DNA of 21,320 nt from a virus (IMGVR_UViG_3300010370_000292:1-21320), one strand, 5' to 3'. Shown: positions 12,914-20,421, counted from the stretch's first letter. Translations and numbers: made by a program. Notes: generated by a model from the sequence alone, not told the origin.

Positions 12914-13960
12914 ATGACAGACAATACCAATCAAGCTATCGCCGAGGCTGACGAATCGGTGTCCGACAATCTCAGTTTCGAAGAGCTTATTGCTCGTAGA
13001 ATTGGGGAACAAACTGCACCAGAGGAGACTGAAGAAGAACCCGAGGATGCCGAGGAAACCGAAGAAACCGAACCTGCCAGTCAAGACGACGAGGAAGAGG
13101 TGGAGGAAACCGAGGAAGAGTCCGAGGAGGAATCAGAGGAATCCCAAGAGCAGTCAGACATAGACCTGTTGAATCTGACCCCAGAGCAGATCCAAGATCT
13201 AGCCAAGAAAGGCAAGAGCCGACTCCTTCAAAGGATCGGAGAACTCACCGCCCAGAAGCGCAGTCTTGAGGAAAAGCTGGCGGCACAGCCACAGATGACT
13301 CGCCAAGTCGAAGAGAACGAGATTCCAGAGGCAATCCGAAAGCTGAATACTTTCGAGAACCTCAAGGACTTCTACGACGAAATGACGAAGACTCTGGAGT
13401 CAACGGACGAGATCTTGGACGAACATGAAGACTACGGGCCAGATGACATCATCACCGTAGGCGACAAGGAGTTCACCAAGAGACAAATCCGCAAGGCCAA
13501 CAGGAACGCTAAGGAAGCACTAACCAAGTACATTCCAGCCCAACAGCAACAGTTGATCAAGGTTGCTCAGTTCGGCGAGATGTCCAAGCAGTACTCCGAG
13601 GCCGCCAAGAAAGAAGTTCCAGAGATCCAAGACGAAGAGTCCGAGATCGGAAAGAACTACAAGGTGCTAGTCGAAGACCCCCTAGTTGCGAGAGTAAAGC
13701 GGGAAATCCCCGAAATTGGGATGCAAATTGAATACATTCTTGCTCATGCAGCGAGATCTATCTTTGGAAAGAAAGCTAAGGCTATCCAAGCTGGAGCTGG
13801 GAACAAGTTGAAGGTGTCACCACCCGCTTCCCCAGTTGGATCTGGTTCGGCTAAGTCTGGTTCTAATACCAAGGCAAAGGTCAAAGACGCATACAGCAGG
13901 TTTGAATCGACTGGTTCAGTCGAAGATTGGGTTGCATCACGAATCGCTAAGTTAAAATAA
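12914..13960 (+). CDS. Scaffold-like capsid assembly protein
   Basis: The protein is 348 residues. Residues about 34-82 are almost all Glu, Asp, Thr and Ser (EETEEEPEDAEETEETEP and on), giving a very acidic disordered arm. Next come long charged helices (TPEQIQDLAKKGKSRLLQRI, GELTAQKRSLEEKLAAQ) with coiled-coil character. The C-terminus is Lys-rich and flexible (GSGSAKSGSNTKAKVKDAYS, then RFESTGSVEDWVASRIAKLK). An acidic, helical protein with a basic C-terminal hook, placed directly before the major capsid gene, is the typical layout of a scaffold that templates procapsid assembly and is later expelled. There is no protease motif, so it probably leaves intact. It has no close sequence signature; the call rests on architecture and position. 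Confidence 0.8.
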   Translation: MTDNTNQAIAEADESVSDNLSFEELIARRIGEQTAPEETEEEPEDAEETEETEPASQDDEEEVEETEEESEEESEESQEQSDIDLLNLTPEQIQDLAKKGKSRLLQRIGELTAQKRSLEEKLAAQPQMTRQVEENEIPEAIRKLNTFENLKDFYDEMTKTLESTDEILDEHEDYGPDDIITVGDKEFTKRQIRKANRNAKEALTKYIPAQQQQLIKVAQFGEMSKQYSEAAKKEVPEIQDEESEIGKNYKVLVEDPLVARVKREIPEIGMQIEYILAHAARSIFGKKAKAIQAGAGNKLKVSPPASPVGSGSAKSGSNTKAKVKDAYSRFESTGSVEDWVASRIAKLK

Positions 13961-13979
13961 CCTTTATTAAATCACTATT

Positions 13980-14966
13980 ATGAGTATCTCGAATACCTAT
14001 CAACCAAATGCGCCCCAGGCCAAGACTGGCCAAGGTTCCGCTATCTCCAACCGCGAGGATCTCAGCAACGAGCTGACCCTCCTTGCTCCCGAAGAAACCC
14101 CGCTCCTCAGCCTTTGCTCCAAGGGCAAGGCAAGTGGTACTTTCAGCGAGTGGACTGCCGATGTTCTTTCGGCTCCTTCGACTGCTGGTATCTCTGAAGG
14201 CACGGATGTGACTTCATTTGATGACAAGTTCGCTAGCCGCGCTCGTCTCGGTAACTACACCCAGATCTTCCGCCGCGACTATCTCGTGTCGAACCTGCAA
14301 CAAGCCGTTAGCTCCGTTGGCCCTGCCAATGTTGCTCAAGCTGAAGCTAAGTCGATGCGTGAACTCAAGCGCGATGTTGAGGCTGCTATCTGCTCGGACA
14401 ATGATCGTACCGTTGAGAACGGTGCTGGTACTCCATACGCCCTCCGTGGCCTTGGTGACTGGCTCGACTCAGCTGGCCCTTCGGATGTTCCTGCCGCTTA
14501 CCGCACTCCTTCTGGCTCGATTGCTACTTCGTCCCCTAACGAGACGACCTTCAACGACATCATTGCTTCGATCTACACGGTCAATGGCGAGGCTAATAAC
14601 CTCACCCTTATCGCTGGTGTTGCTCTCCGCAAGGTGATCTCGAACTTCACCCGTTCGTCTGGTGCTGCTGCTTCGGAAGCTGTTTATCGCGTCAATCAAG
14701 ATGCTTCAGCCAAGAAGGTTACGCACTCGGTGACCGTTTATGAATCCGACTTCGGTTTCGTCAATGTCATCAACGGAAACCCTTCCTGCATGCCGAATGC
14801 TAATCGTGGTTATGTTGTGAATCCGAAGTATCTCGGCTTCAACACCCTTATCCCGATGGGTTCGACTCGCCTTGAGAACCAAGGTGGTGGCGAGCGTGGT
14901 TTCGTGGACATGGTTGGTACGCTTGTTTGTAAGCACCCTGGCGCACACGGCAAGATCGCTTACTAA
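13980..14966 (+). CDS. Major capsid protein (SU10-like HK97-fold family)
   Basis: The protein is 328 residues. The N-terminus NREDLSNELTLLAPEETPLL and the segment YTQIFRRDYLVSNLQQAVSS are characteristic of the SU10-type major capsid proteins, an HK97-fold family common in phages of uncultured bacteria. A long spine-like helix follows (AQAEAKSMRELKRDVEAAIC), then a beta-rich domain and a conserved C-terminal part (GFVNVINGN, LENQGGGERGFVDMVGTLVC). It forms the hexamers and pentamers of the shell. Codons are strongly biased to C-ending forms, unlike the tail gene, as expected for the most abundant protein. It starts 19 bases after the scaffold stop with no clear Shine-Dalgarno sequence. Confidence 0.92.
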   Translation: MSISNTYQPNAPQAKTGQGSAISNREDLSNELTLLAPEETPLLSLCSKGKASGTFSEWTADVLSAPSTAGISEGTDVTSFDDKFASRARLGNYTQIFRRDYLVSNLQQAVSSVGPANVAQAEAKSMRELKRDVEAAICSDNDRTVENGAGTPYALRGLGDWLDSAGPSDVPAAYRTPSGSIATSSPNETTFNDIIASIYTVNGEANNLTLIAGVALRKVISNFTRSSGAAASEAVYRVNQDASAKKVTHSVTVYESDFGFVNVINGNPSCMPNANRGYVVNPKYLGFNTLIPMGSTRLENQGGGERGFVDMVGTLVCKHPGAHGKIAY

Positions 14967-15000
14967 TTCGCAACTAAACACTAAAGAAAGAAAATATATT

Positions 15001-15453
15001 ATGCCACAACTTGCAAATAACGAGCGTAGCCCCTACACGGATGTTGTTAAGATCACCGCTGCTGACCTTATTGCCATTGGCAATGGTGGTACTCGCGTGA
15101 TTGCCACGATTCCCGCTGGTGGTGCTGTTGAACTCTGCACAATCACTAACACCGTTGACATCGTTGGTTCGTCCAGCCTTGTTGTCGATGTCGGTACGAC
15201 CCTTGCAGACCCCGATGAGTTTGTTAACGCTCTGGATGTCGACGCTATGACCGTTGGCCTTCCGACCGTTAACCAAGGCGACCAGTTCACTGCTGGTACT
15301 GCCGTCTCGACGACTGGTCTGACCCAAGCGGTTCTTCCGCGTGCTACTGCCGCCCCTGTCTACATCAAGGTGACCGATGCCGCTGTAGCTTCGATCACCG
15401 CTGGTGAGATCATGATTGGCTTCCGCATCTTGGATCTTACCAAGTTTGCCTAA
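15001..15453 (+). CDS. Probable capsid decoration or cement protein
   Basis: The protein is 150 residues from the ATG at 15001; a reading that starts upstream inside the capsid gene is a frame extension, not a gene. It is beta-rich and low in charge (GTRVIATIPAGGAVELCTIT, SSLVVDVGTTLADPDE), with many Thr, Val, Ala and Gly. It lies immediately after the major capsid gene with similarly C-ending codons, indicating high expression. Beta-rich proteins of this size at this place usually sit on the outside of the capsid and stabilise it. An alternative is a head-fibre base. No specific family motif is recognised. Confidence 0.7.
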   Translation: MPQLANNERSPYTDVVKITAADLIAIGNGGTRVIATIPAGGAVELCTITNTVDIVGSSSLVVDVGTTLADPDEFVNALDVDAMTVGLPTVNQGDQFTAGTAVSTTGLTQAVLPRATAAPVYIKVTDAAVASITAGEIMIGFRILDLTKFA

Positions 15454-15461
15454 TCCCTGAT

Positions 15462-15494
15462 AGCGGGGGGTGGGTTCTATCCCCATCCTCCGCT
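15462..15494 (+). promoter_or_regulatory. Strong 13-bp hairpin after the decoration gene
   Basis: AGCGGGGGGTGGG (15462-15474) pairs with CCCATCCTCCGCT (15482-15494) over 13 pairs including two G-U, with a 7-base loop. There is no U-tract, so it is probably a processing or stability hairpin, or a partial terminator that lowers expression after the two most abundant proteins. Confidence 0.6.
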
Positions 15495-15511
15495 CTCTCC
15501 CAAACCAAACG

Positions 15512-15793
15512 ATGATTTCTGAAGAAGCAATGACTGACGCGTTGGTAAAGGAGCTTTGCTCTGGTCGCCAGCTCATGGAAACAAAACAAAAATTCCGCGA
15601 GGTTTCCGCAGCACAAGAAGCTGACACTCTCCGTGGAGTACAAACTGGCGCGTTGGGACGGGCAGTTGCCGTAGTTCCATCGCATGAATACTTTCTAATC
15701 CGTAATAAATATGGTGAGGACGCATGGCATGACCGTGAGTTCATCCGCGATTTCCAGAAGTTCCACCCAGAAATGGCCCCTAACGCTATCTGA
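15512..15793 (+). CDS. Small protein of 93 residues, unknown
   Basis: The preferred start is the ATG at 15512 (MISEEAMTDALVKELCSGRQ); an upstream GTG at 15470 falls within the hairpin and is less likely. The N-terminal half is helical and the C-terminal half is compact (AVVPSHEYFLIRNKYGEDAW, then HDREFIRDFQKFHPEMAPNA). Its stop overlaps the next start (TGATG), so it is coupled to the head-tail adaptor gene. Comparable small genes at this place occur in many phages without a known function. Confidence 0.75.
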   Translation: MISEEAMTDALVKELCSGRQLMETKQKFREVSAAQEADTLRGVQTGALGRAVAVVPSHEYFLIRNKYGEDAWHDREFIRDFQKFHPEMAPNAI

Positions 15794-16569
15794 TGCAAAC
15801 ACGAACCTACGCTGACCTTTTCTCGCTTATCCAAGCCCTGTGTGGTGTGGTGTTCGCCAGTATTGAAACTCCACGCATTAAGGCGTTAATCAACCGCAGG
15901 GCTATCCGAGCCTACCGCGCAAGCAACTACTGGACGCGATTTCTCAAGATTGGCGAGGAACGCTACCTTGCTGACGATCCAATCGCAGTCACAACCACCG
16001 TCTCTGGCACGGGGTACTTCATCGAAACCGTTGGCAACACCGACTTCACGCTGATCGGTGCTACCGCAAGCACGGCTGGCGAGTACTTTGTCGCCAATGG
16101 CGCGGGAACTGGCACAGGAACCGTCAGGCAATCCTTGGGCTATATTCCATACGACGAGACAGGAAAGAGCAGCGTGGATACCTTCCTGCGTATTTTTAAG
16201 CAAGCCCCATATGTCTCGGCCTCGGTTCAAGAGTTTGACTACACAGTTACTTCTAGCGGAGCTACGCTAGTTGCTGGTGACCTCAACCCAGAGACTGCAT
16301 TCGTTACCTACAAGGCACAGTTCTCAGACACCTACGGAGATGGATCTGGTGAGACATCCACCATCCCAGTCGAGTGGTTCCAGTACCTTGCCCACGGCAC
16401 ATACGCCGACTACCTCCGCGCTGAAGGCCAGCAGGAAAAGGCCGCCATTGCCGACCAAGAGGCAGAGATGCTTTTGCAGGACGAACTCATCCGTCTGGAC
16501 GAGAATCACACAAGCGGCTTTGTGAGCAATCGCATCCGCACTAACGCTAACATGCAACTTCGCTGGTAA
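15793..16569 (+). CDS. Head-tail adaptor or tail-tube-like structural protein
   Basis: The protein is 258 residues. The N-terminal helix region (YADLFSLIQALCGVVFASIE, then RIKALINRRAIRAYRASNYW) and the C-terminal helices (EWFQYLAHGTYADYLRAEGQ) bracket beta segments, a layout like T7 gp11-type adaptors that attach the tail to the portal. Residues about 70-112 contain an extra beta module (YFIETVGNTDFTLIGATAST and GAGTGTGTV) that is seen repeatedly in unrelated phage structural proteins. It lies between capsid and tail-fibre genes with a one-base overlap upstream. The adaptor call is inferred from order and architecture. Confidence 0.65.
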   Translation: MQTRTYADLFSLIQALCGVVFASIETPRIKALINRRAIRAYRASNYWTRFLKIGEERYLADDPIAVTTTVSGTGYFIETVGNTDFTLIGATASTAGEYFVANGAGTGTGTVRQSLGYIPYDETGKSSVDTFLRIFKQAPYVSASVQEFDYTVTSSGATLVAGDLNPETAFVTYKAQFSDTYGDGSGETSTIPVEWFQYLAHGTYADYLRAEGQQEKAAIADQEAEMLLQDELIRLDENHTSGFVSNRIRTNANMQLRW

Positions 16570-16570
16570 T

Positions 16571-17989
16571 ATGCAATACTCGCTTTCGAATCGACTTGGA
16601 AGGTTTTCTGGTGTCCTTGATCCAGCGGCAAAATCATATATTGCTTTAGTTGAAGCTGCTGATGGTATTGCTCTTGAACCATTAATTAAAAACGCAATCA
16701 ATAATTTTGTTAAAGGTTGCAAGTCTGATGCTAGTCCAAATTCTGGGGTAAGTAACTGGGATGCAATTAAAGCATGTTGCTTGCTTGCTGGGCCAAGAAG
16801 TCTTAATGGCGCACTTGTTCCGCTTAAAGGTTCTGCCCCAACTAAATTTGGGTTTGTCGGAGCAGGTACGGACTATGCTAGAGCAACTGGCCCAGTTGGA
16901 AACGGTACCACTAAATACCTTAATTCAAATAGGCTGAACAACGCAGACCCACAAAACAATAACCATAATTCAGTTTATATTACAAACGCAATAACAAATG
17001 TTACTGCGGCTTACATTGGTGCTGGAGGTGGGAGTGGGGCTGGAGCAAATACAATAAGTCAAACTAATACAACAGCTACATTAAGATCAAGGAATGTTAC
17101 CGCATTGTCTTTGGGTGTGCCTCACATAAATGGTTTTGTTTGCCATTCAAGAAACAGCAGCGGATCATACACCTATAGGTTTCGTGGGACGACTGGATCA
17201 AACACAGTCACTTCTGGAACACCATCAGCTGATAATGTATTAGTATTTGCTAGAAGCAATGGGGCTGCTGTCGAGATTCCTACAGCGTCATCAATTGGAT
17301 TTTATTCGATCGGGGAAGCGGTAGATGTAGTTAAACTGGAGAGCAGGGTTAATTCATATTTCTCATCAATCTTGAGTGTCCTGTCCCCGCCACTTCCATC
17401 TACACCATCCGCATATATTCTTGGATCTAGTACTGCTGTAGGAACTGGAGCAACCGCTGGTAACTCTTGGGCATCTAAATTTACCACTTATTATACCAGT
17501 ACTGGTACAACTACGAATCTCGCTGTCGGTGGTACTACAATAGCAAACGCATCACCAACTGGCTATACAATTCCAACTGGATGGACAGATCAGCCCGACC
17601 CACTGAAGAACATCACGTACGCCGCGAACGCTGGTGCTGATCTGGTTTTAATCAACTTCCCCAGTAATTTTATTAACCAAGCAAACGGCACTACTGCAAA
17701 TTACATGACGGTTTTGTCATCCATTGTTAGTTTGTGTGTTAATTTGGGGATTGACTATAGAGTATTTACAACGCAGCCAAGAAATGTGGATACAACTAAA
17801 AAACAAATTCTTAAAGATACTGCTGATGCAATTATAGCAACATACGGATCTAAGGTCGTAAACACATTTGCTGAACTGGCAGATCCCGTAACGCTCGAAG
17901 TAAAATCAACATATAGCGCAGGAGATGGTGTTCACATTAACAACGCTGGTCATCTTTATTTGTACAATCAATTAATCGCAACATTATAA
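16571..17989 (+). CDS. Tail or receptor-binding protein with C-terminal SGNH hydrolase domain
   Basis: The protein is 472 residues. The N-terminal part (LDPAAKSYIALVEAADGIAL, then NFVKGCK, WDAIKACCLLAGPRSLNGAL) is a domain common in tail fibres of uncultured phages, followed by a lectin-like beta region to about residue 265. From 281 onward lies an SGNH/GDSL hydrolase: block I LGSSTAVGTGA (Ser 287 probable nucleophile), block II NLAVGGTTI (Gly), block III INFPSNF (Asn 366) and block V DGVHINNAGH (Asp 452, His 455). Such domains remove acetyl groups from surface polysaccharides. It probably binds the host and trims its O-acetyl receptor. Codons are clearly more A/T-rich than in the capsid genes, typical for exchanged tail genes. 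Confidence 0.85.
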   Translation: MQYSLSNRLGRFSGVLDPAAKSYIALVEAADGIALEPLIKNAINNFVKGCKSDASPNSGVSNWDAIKACCLLAGPRSLNGALVPLKGSAPTKFGFVGAGTDYARATGPVGNGTTKYLNSNRLNNADPQNNNHNSVYITNAITNVTAAYIGAGGGSGAGANTISQTNTTATLRSRNVTALSLGVPHINGFVCHSRNSSGSYTYRFRGTTGSNTVTSGTPSADNVLVFARSNGAAVEIPTASSIGFYSIGEAVDVVKLESRVNSYFSSILSVLSPPLPSTPSAYILGSSTAVGTGATAGNSWASKFTTYYTSTGTTTNLAVGGTTIANASPTGYTIPTGWTDQPDPLKNITYAANAGADLVLINFPSNFINQANGTTANYMTVLSSIVSLCVNLGIDYRVFTTQPRNVDTTKKQILKDTADAIIATYGSKVVNTFAELADPVTLEVKSTYSAGDGVHINNAGHLYLYNQLIATL

Positions 17990-17995
17990 TATATT

Positions 17996-18148
17996 ATGAA
18001 AACTACCGCACTTGGCATTCTCACTATCGTCGCAACGCTCGCTAATGTTGGCGTTCAAGTCCTCAAGGGTGGCGCACCCGACTTCATGGGTGCTTTTGCC
18101 GCTGTCACGGCTGGCATCGGCCTCATCAAGGCGAGGGACAACAAATGA
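17996..18148 (+). CDS. Small membrane protein of 50 residues, holin candidate
   Basis: The sequence starts MKTTALGILTIVATLANVGV. It has two hydrophobic segments (about residues 4-22 and 31-45) with a short KGGAPDF turn and a charged end (KARDNK). Two short membrane helices just before the endolysin fit a small holin or a membrane-anchored accessory lysis protein. Its stop overlaps the start of the next membrane protein (ATGA). The leader AATATATT before the ATG is shared with the decoration gene. Confidence 0.65.
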   Translation: MKTTALGILTIVATLANVGVQVLKGGAPDFMGAFAAVTAGIGLIKARDNK

Positions 18149-18321
18149 TCCCAGACCACGGGCGCGACTTTCTGCATGGGGTTGTGGGCAGCGTTGCCCC
18201 AGCCCTTGGCTTTGTCACCTCCATGCAGGAGCAGGTTGAGTGGAGTCTGCGAGTCACCTCTCTGATAATCGGCATCATCGTGGGCTTGCTTTCCCTGCGG
18301 AAATTGCTTAAAAAGCGTTGA
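18145..18321 (+). CDS. Small membrane protein of 58 residues, holin or spanin candidate
   Basis: The sequence starts MIPDHGRDFLHGVVGSVAPA. It has one clear membrane helix (VTSLIIGIIVGLLSL, about residues 37-51) followed by a basic tail (RKLLKKR), giving an N-out, C-in topology by the positive-inside rule. A weaker hydrophobic part lies at residues 12-24. It overlaps the previous small membrane gene by four bases and precedes the endolysin. The pair may act together as holin and antiholin. Function is inferred from position and topology. Confidence 0.65.
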   Translation: MIPDHGRDFLHGVVGSVAPALGFVTSMQEQVEWSLRVTSLIIGIIVGLLSLRKLLKKR

Positions 18322-18324
18322 GTA

Positions 18325-18360
18325 GGTCAAGGTGGTCTTGACCTGTAGTGTAAATTACAG
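18325..18360 (+). promoter_or_regulatory. Two adjacent hairpins before the endolysin gene
   Basis: GGTCAAG (18325-18331) pairs perfectly with CTTGACC (18337-18343) around a 5-base loop. Next, CTGTA (18343-18347) can pair with TACAG (18356-18360), ending two bases before the endolysin ATG. No U-tract follows. The second stem sits over the ribosome-binding region and could delay endolysin synthesis. Confidence 0.45.
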
Positions 18361-18362
18361 TC

Positions 18363-18926
18363 ATGAATCACAACCAGATCATCGAGCTTCAGAAGCGTGT
18401 AGGAGCCACTCCAGACGGGTTCTTCGGAGAGAAGTCCATAAAAGCCTGCAAGGAACATCTCCGCAAGCTCATGCCCGTAGACCACCCTTGGCCGACACAG
18501 GATCAAGGTGCGCTCACTAGGTTCTATGGAAGGGCTGGTGAGGAGTCTATGCTGGTCAACCTTGCTGTCAATGACCTCGATATTCGTTATGATGGGAAGA
18601 ATGTTAAGAGCATTCGCTGTCATCACAAGGTAGCCCCCAGCCTGCGTAGGATTCTAGAGAATATCAGCAAGACACCCCATGCGTGGGTTCTCAAAGAGTA
18701 CGCTGGGTGCTACAATCACAGACCAATGAGAGGCGGTTCTCTGCCCTCCCTGCACGCTAGAGGCGCGGCTATTGACCTTGCGCCTAGCACCAATCAGTTC
18801 CGCGAGCATTGGCCAAAGTCAGCGAACATGCCCATTGAGGTGATGGAAGAGTTCGCCAAAGAAGGATGGTTGCCAGCAGGTGCTTTTTGGTCCTACGATG
18901 GGCAACACTTTCAAGCCACGCGATGA
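18363..18926 (+). CDS. Endolysin: peptidoglycan-binding domain plus M15-type peptidase
   Basis: The protein is 187 residues. Residues about 4-34 (IIELQKRVGATPDGFFGEKS) are a short peptidoglycan-binding domain. Residues about 80-187 are an M15-like D-Ala-D-Ala or L-Ala-D-Glu peptidase: R123 in HRPMRGGS, H131 and D138 in LHARGAAIDLAP, and H182 in DGQHFQA are the expected zinc ligands, with upstream support residues. It cuts peptide cross-links in the cell wall at the end of infection. There is no signal peptide, so it needs a holin, and two small membrane genes lie directly upstream. Its stop overlaps the next start (ATGA). Confidence 0.9.
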   Translation: MNHNQIIELQKRVGATPDGFFGEKSIKACKEHLRKLMPVDHPWPTQDQGALTRFYGRAGEESMLVNLAVNDLDIRYDGKNVKSIRCHHKVAPSLRRILENISKTPHAWVLKEYAGCYNHRPMRGGSLPSLHARGAAIDLAPSTNQFREHWPKSANMPIEVMEEFAKEGWLPAGAFWSYDGQHFQATR

Positions 18927-19267
18927 AAATACCCCCATCCATAAGCATAGGTGGGCAGGAAGTGGAGATCGTCGTCGAAAAGGATTTAGCAGAATATGGT
19001 CTTTTTTGTCTTGACGATATGAGAATAACTCTGCGTAGTGCGGATACAGACATCATGGCATCCACACTCCGTCACGAAATGATGCATGCTGCTTTTGCCA
19101 TTGGAGGCATAGCGCATTGCAAGCCTTTCGAGGACATGGAGGAGGGTGCTGTTAGATGTCTGGAGAACATCTTCTTCCCTGCTTGGGAGAGGATCAACAC
19201 CAAACCAAAACGAAAAACAAAATGTATAAAAAGTTCCTCGTCGCTGCCGATAACCACGGGAGCCTAG
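18923..19267 (+). CDS. Small HExxH zinc metallopeptidase-like protein
   Basis: The protein is 114 residues from the ATG at 18923 (MKIPPSISIGGQEVEIVVEK), fixed by the ATGA overlap with the endolysin. HEMMH at residues 51-55 is the zinc motif, and a Glu-rich stretch (DMEEGAVRCLEN) supplies the likely third ligand. The size and the preceding strands (DDMRITLRSA) match a family of small phage HExxH proteins whose targets are unknown. Its last 15 codons overlap the next gene in another frame by 46 bases, and that tail (CIKSSSSLPITTGA) looks unstructured. A role in lysis or in processing a host protein is possible. Confidence 0.8.
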   Translation: MKIPPSISIGGQEVEIVVEKDLAEYGLFCLDDMRITLRSADTDIMASTLRHEMMHAAFAIGGIAHCKPFEDMEEGAVRCLENIFFPAWERINTKPKRKTKCIKSSSSLPITTGA

Positions 19268-19950
19268 TCTCGGAAGAGGCTAAAAAGAAGATACTGGATT
19301 TTGCTAAAACATGGAAGCCCCACTACAAGGTGCATTTGGGCGATCTCTGGGACTTCTCGCCTTTGCGCCGAGGATGTAGCCCAGAAGAGAAAGCAGATGG
19401 CATCTCTGACGATTACCAGATGGGCTTGGAGTTTCTAGATGCATTCAAACCCGACTACCTAACGCTGGGAAACCACGACGACCGCATCTGGATGAACTCC
19501 ACAAAGTGCGCTGACGGCATGCTCCGTGAGCATTGTGCAAAGCTCGCACAGGCATCCGAGGACGAGTTCCGCAAGCGCAAGATTAAGTGGGTTCCGTACC
19601 ATGTGAGCAAGTACCTAATGCTCCCAGAAGGTGGACCAAAATTGATCCACGGGTTCCGTGCCACAATGTACCCTGCTCGTTCCCATTACGAGAACTGGGG
19701 GCCATGCATCCACGGTCACGTCCACAAGCCCGATGTCTATGTGGCTCGCCACATCGAAGGTCAATCCTCGTTCTCCGTTGGATGCCTTGCCGACATCGAC
19801 CAGCTGTCATACGCCGACCGTACACCCGCGAAACTGGCGTGGCGCAATGGGTTTTTGTACGGCCTCATCAATGAAAAGACAGGCGCATGGCAGGCGTGGA
19901 ATGTCATCAAGGAAGGTGATGTCTGGATCTCGCCTATGGGCATTCTGTAG
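19222..19950 (+). CDS. Calcineurin-like metallophosphoesterase
   Basis: The protein is 242 residues from the ATG at 19222 (MYKKFLVAADNHGSLVSEEA); an upstream in-frame ATG at 19156 lies deep inside the previous gene. The metal-binding motifs appear in order: D10-x-H12, GD at 40-41, GNHD at 83-86, H143 and GHVH at 165-168. The fold hydrolyses phosphomonoesters or phosphodiesters with two metal ions. Phage members may act on cyclic nucleotides, nucleic acid ends or RNA caps; the substrate here is unknown. It stands in the late operon between the lysis genes and small membrane and regulator genes. Confidence 0.88.
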   Translation: MYKKFLVAADNHGSLVSEEAKKKILDFAKTWKPHYKVHLGDLWDFSPLRRGCSPEEKADGISDDYQMGLEFLDAFKPDYLTLGNHDDRIWMNSTKCADGMLREHCAKLAQASEDEFRKRKIKWVPYHVSKYLMLPEGGPKLIHGFRATMYPARSHYENWGPCIHGHVHKPDVYVARHIEGQSSFSVGCLADIDQLSYADRTPAKLAWRNGFLYGLINEKTGAWQAWNVIKEGDVWISPMGIL

Positions 19951-19990
19951 CCGATCACCTACATCAAACCAATGTACCCGAACGACAACA

Positions 19991-20194
19991 ATGAAAACGA
20001 AACAAGACGAAAACGAGTTTATGATTAAAGCTATTATTGCGAGAAATCGCTTCTTAGAGCAAGAATCGGCATCAAATCATGGAGATTACAAATTTCCGTG
20101 GTGGGTGAATATACCTATAATTTGGATGTGGTTGATTATGCTTTTTATTTGGACATCTGTTGCCATTGACATATTTAACTCAATCTTCAAATGA
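19991..20194 (+). CDS. Small membrane protein of 67 residues
   Basis: The sequence starts MKTKQDENEFMIKAIIARNR. A charged N-terminal half is followed by one Trp-rich membrane helix (WWVNIPIIWMWLIMLFIWTS, about residues 37-61) and a short tail. A longer reading from further upstream overlaps the phosphoesterase and is not coding-like. The first 16 bases are identical to those of the next gene, whose start overlaps this stop (ATGA). A second holin, an i-spanin or a membrane regulator are all possible. Confidence 0.7.
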   Translation: MKTKQDENEFMIKAIIARNRFLEQESASNHGDYKFPWWVNIPIIWMWLIMLFIWTSVAIDIFNSIFK

Positions 20195-20421
20195 AAACGA
20201 AACAAGCACTAGACGCACTAGATAAAGCTATTGCCCTCATCGGCACAGAGCAACCTCGCCGCGATGACGAGTTCACCGTGAACGAGTACGCTGAAAGGGC
20301 TGGAATCTCCCCACCTCACGCTGCTGGAGTCCTACGGCAAAAGGTTGCTGACGGATTGCTCGTCATGCGTAAGAGCCGAGTCAACGGACGGAGTACCAAC
20401 ATGTATTCCTTGGCCGAGTAA
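20191..20421 (+). CDS. Small winged-helix DNA-binding protein
   Basis: The protein is 76 residues. Residues about 28-54 (FTVNEYAERAGISPPHAAGV) are a helix-turn-helix, and residues 56-73 (LVMRKSRVNGRSTNMYSL) form the beta wing, an MarR- or replication-initiator-like winged helix. It has no dimerisation domain. It is the last gene of the plus-strand late operon and faces the replication module. It may be a transcriptional regulator of the late or early genes. The start is set by the ATGA overlap with the previous gene. Confidence 0.75.
   Translation: MKTKQALDALDKAIALIGTEQPRRDDEFTVNEYAERAGISPPHAAGVLRQKVADGLLVMRKSRVNGRSTNMYSLAE

Noticed and set aside
14872-15000. Upstream extension of the decoration protein into the capsid gene
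   Set aside because: The extra residues are translated from the capsid gene in another frame, and an ATG with an A-rich leader at 15001 is the natural start.
14974-15834. 286-residue minus-strand frame opposite the decoration gene
   Set aside because: It is antisense to three well-supported genes and has low-complexity, unstructured translation. It is open by virtue of the codon bias of the plus strand.
19658-19990. Upstream extension of the 67-residue membrane protein
   Set aside because: It overlaps the phosphoesterase catalytic region in another frame and reads as low-quality Thr/Ser/Arg sequence.
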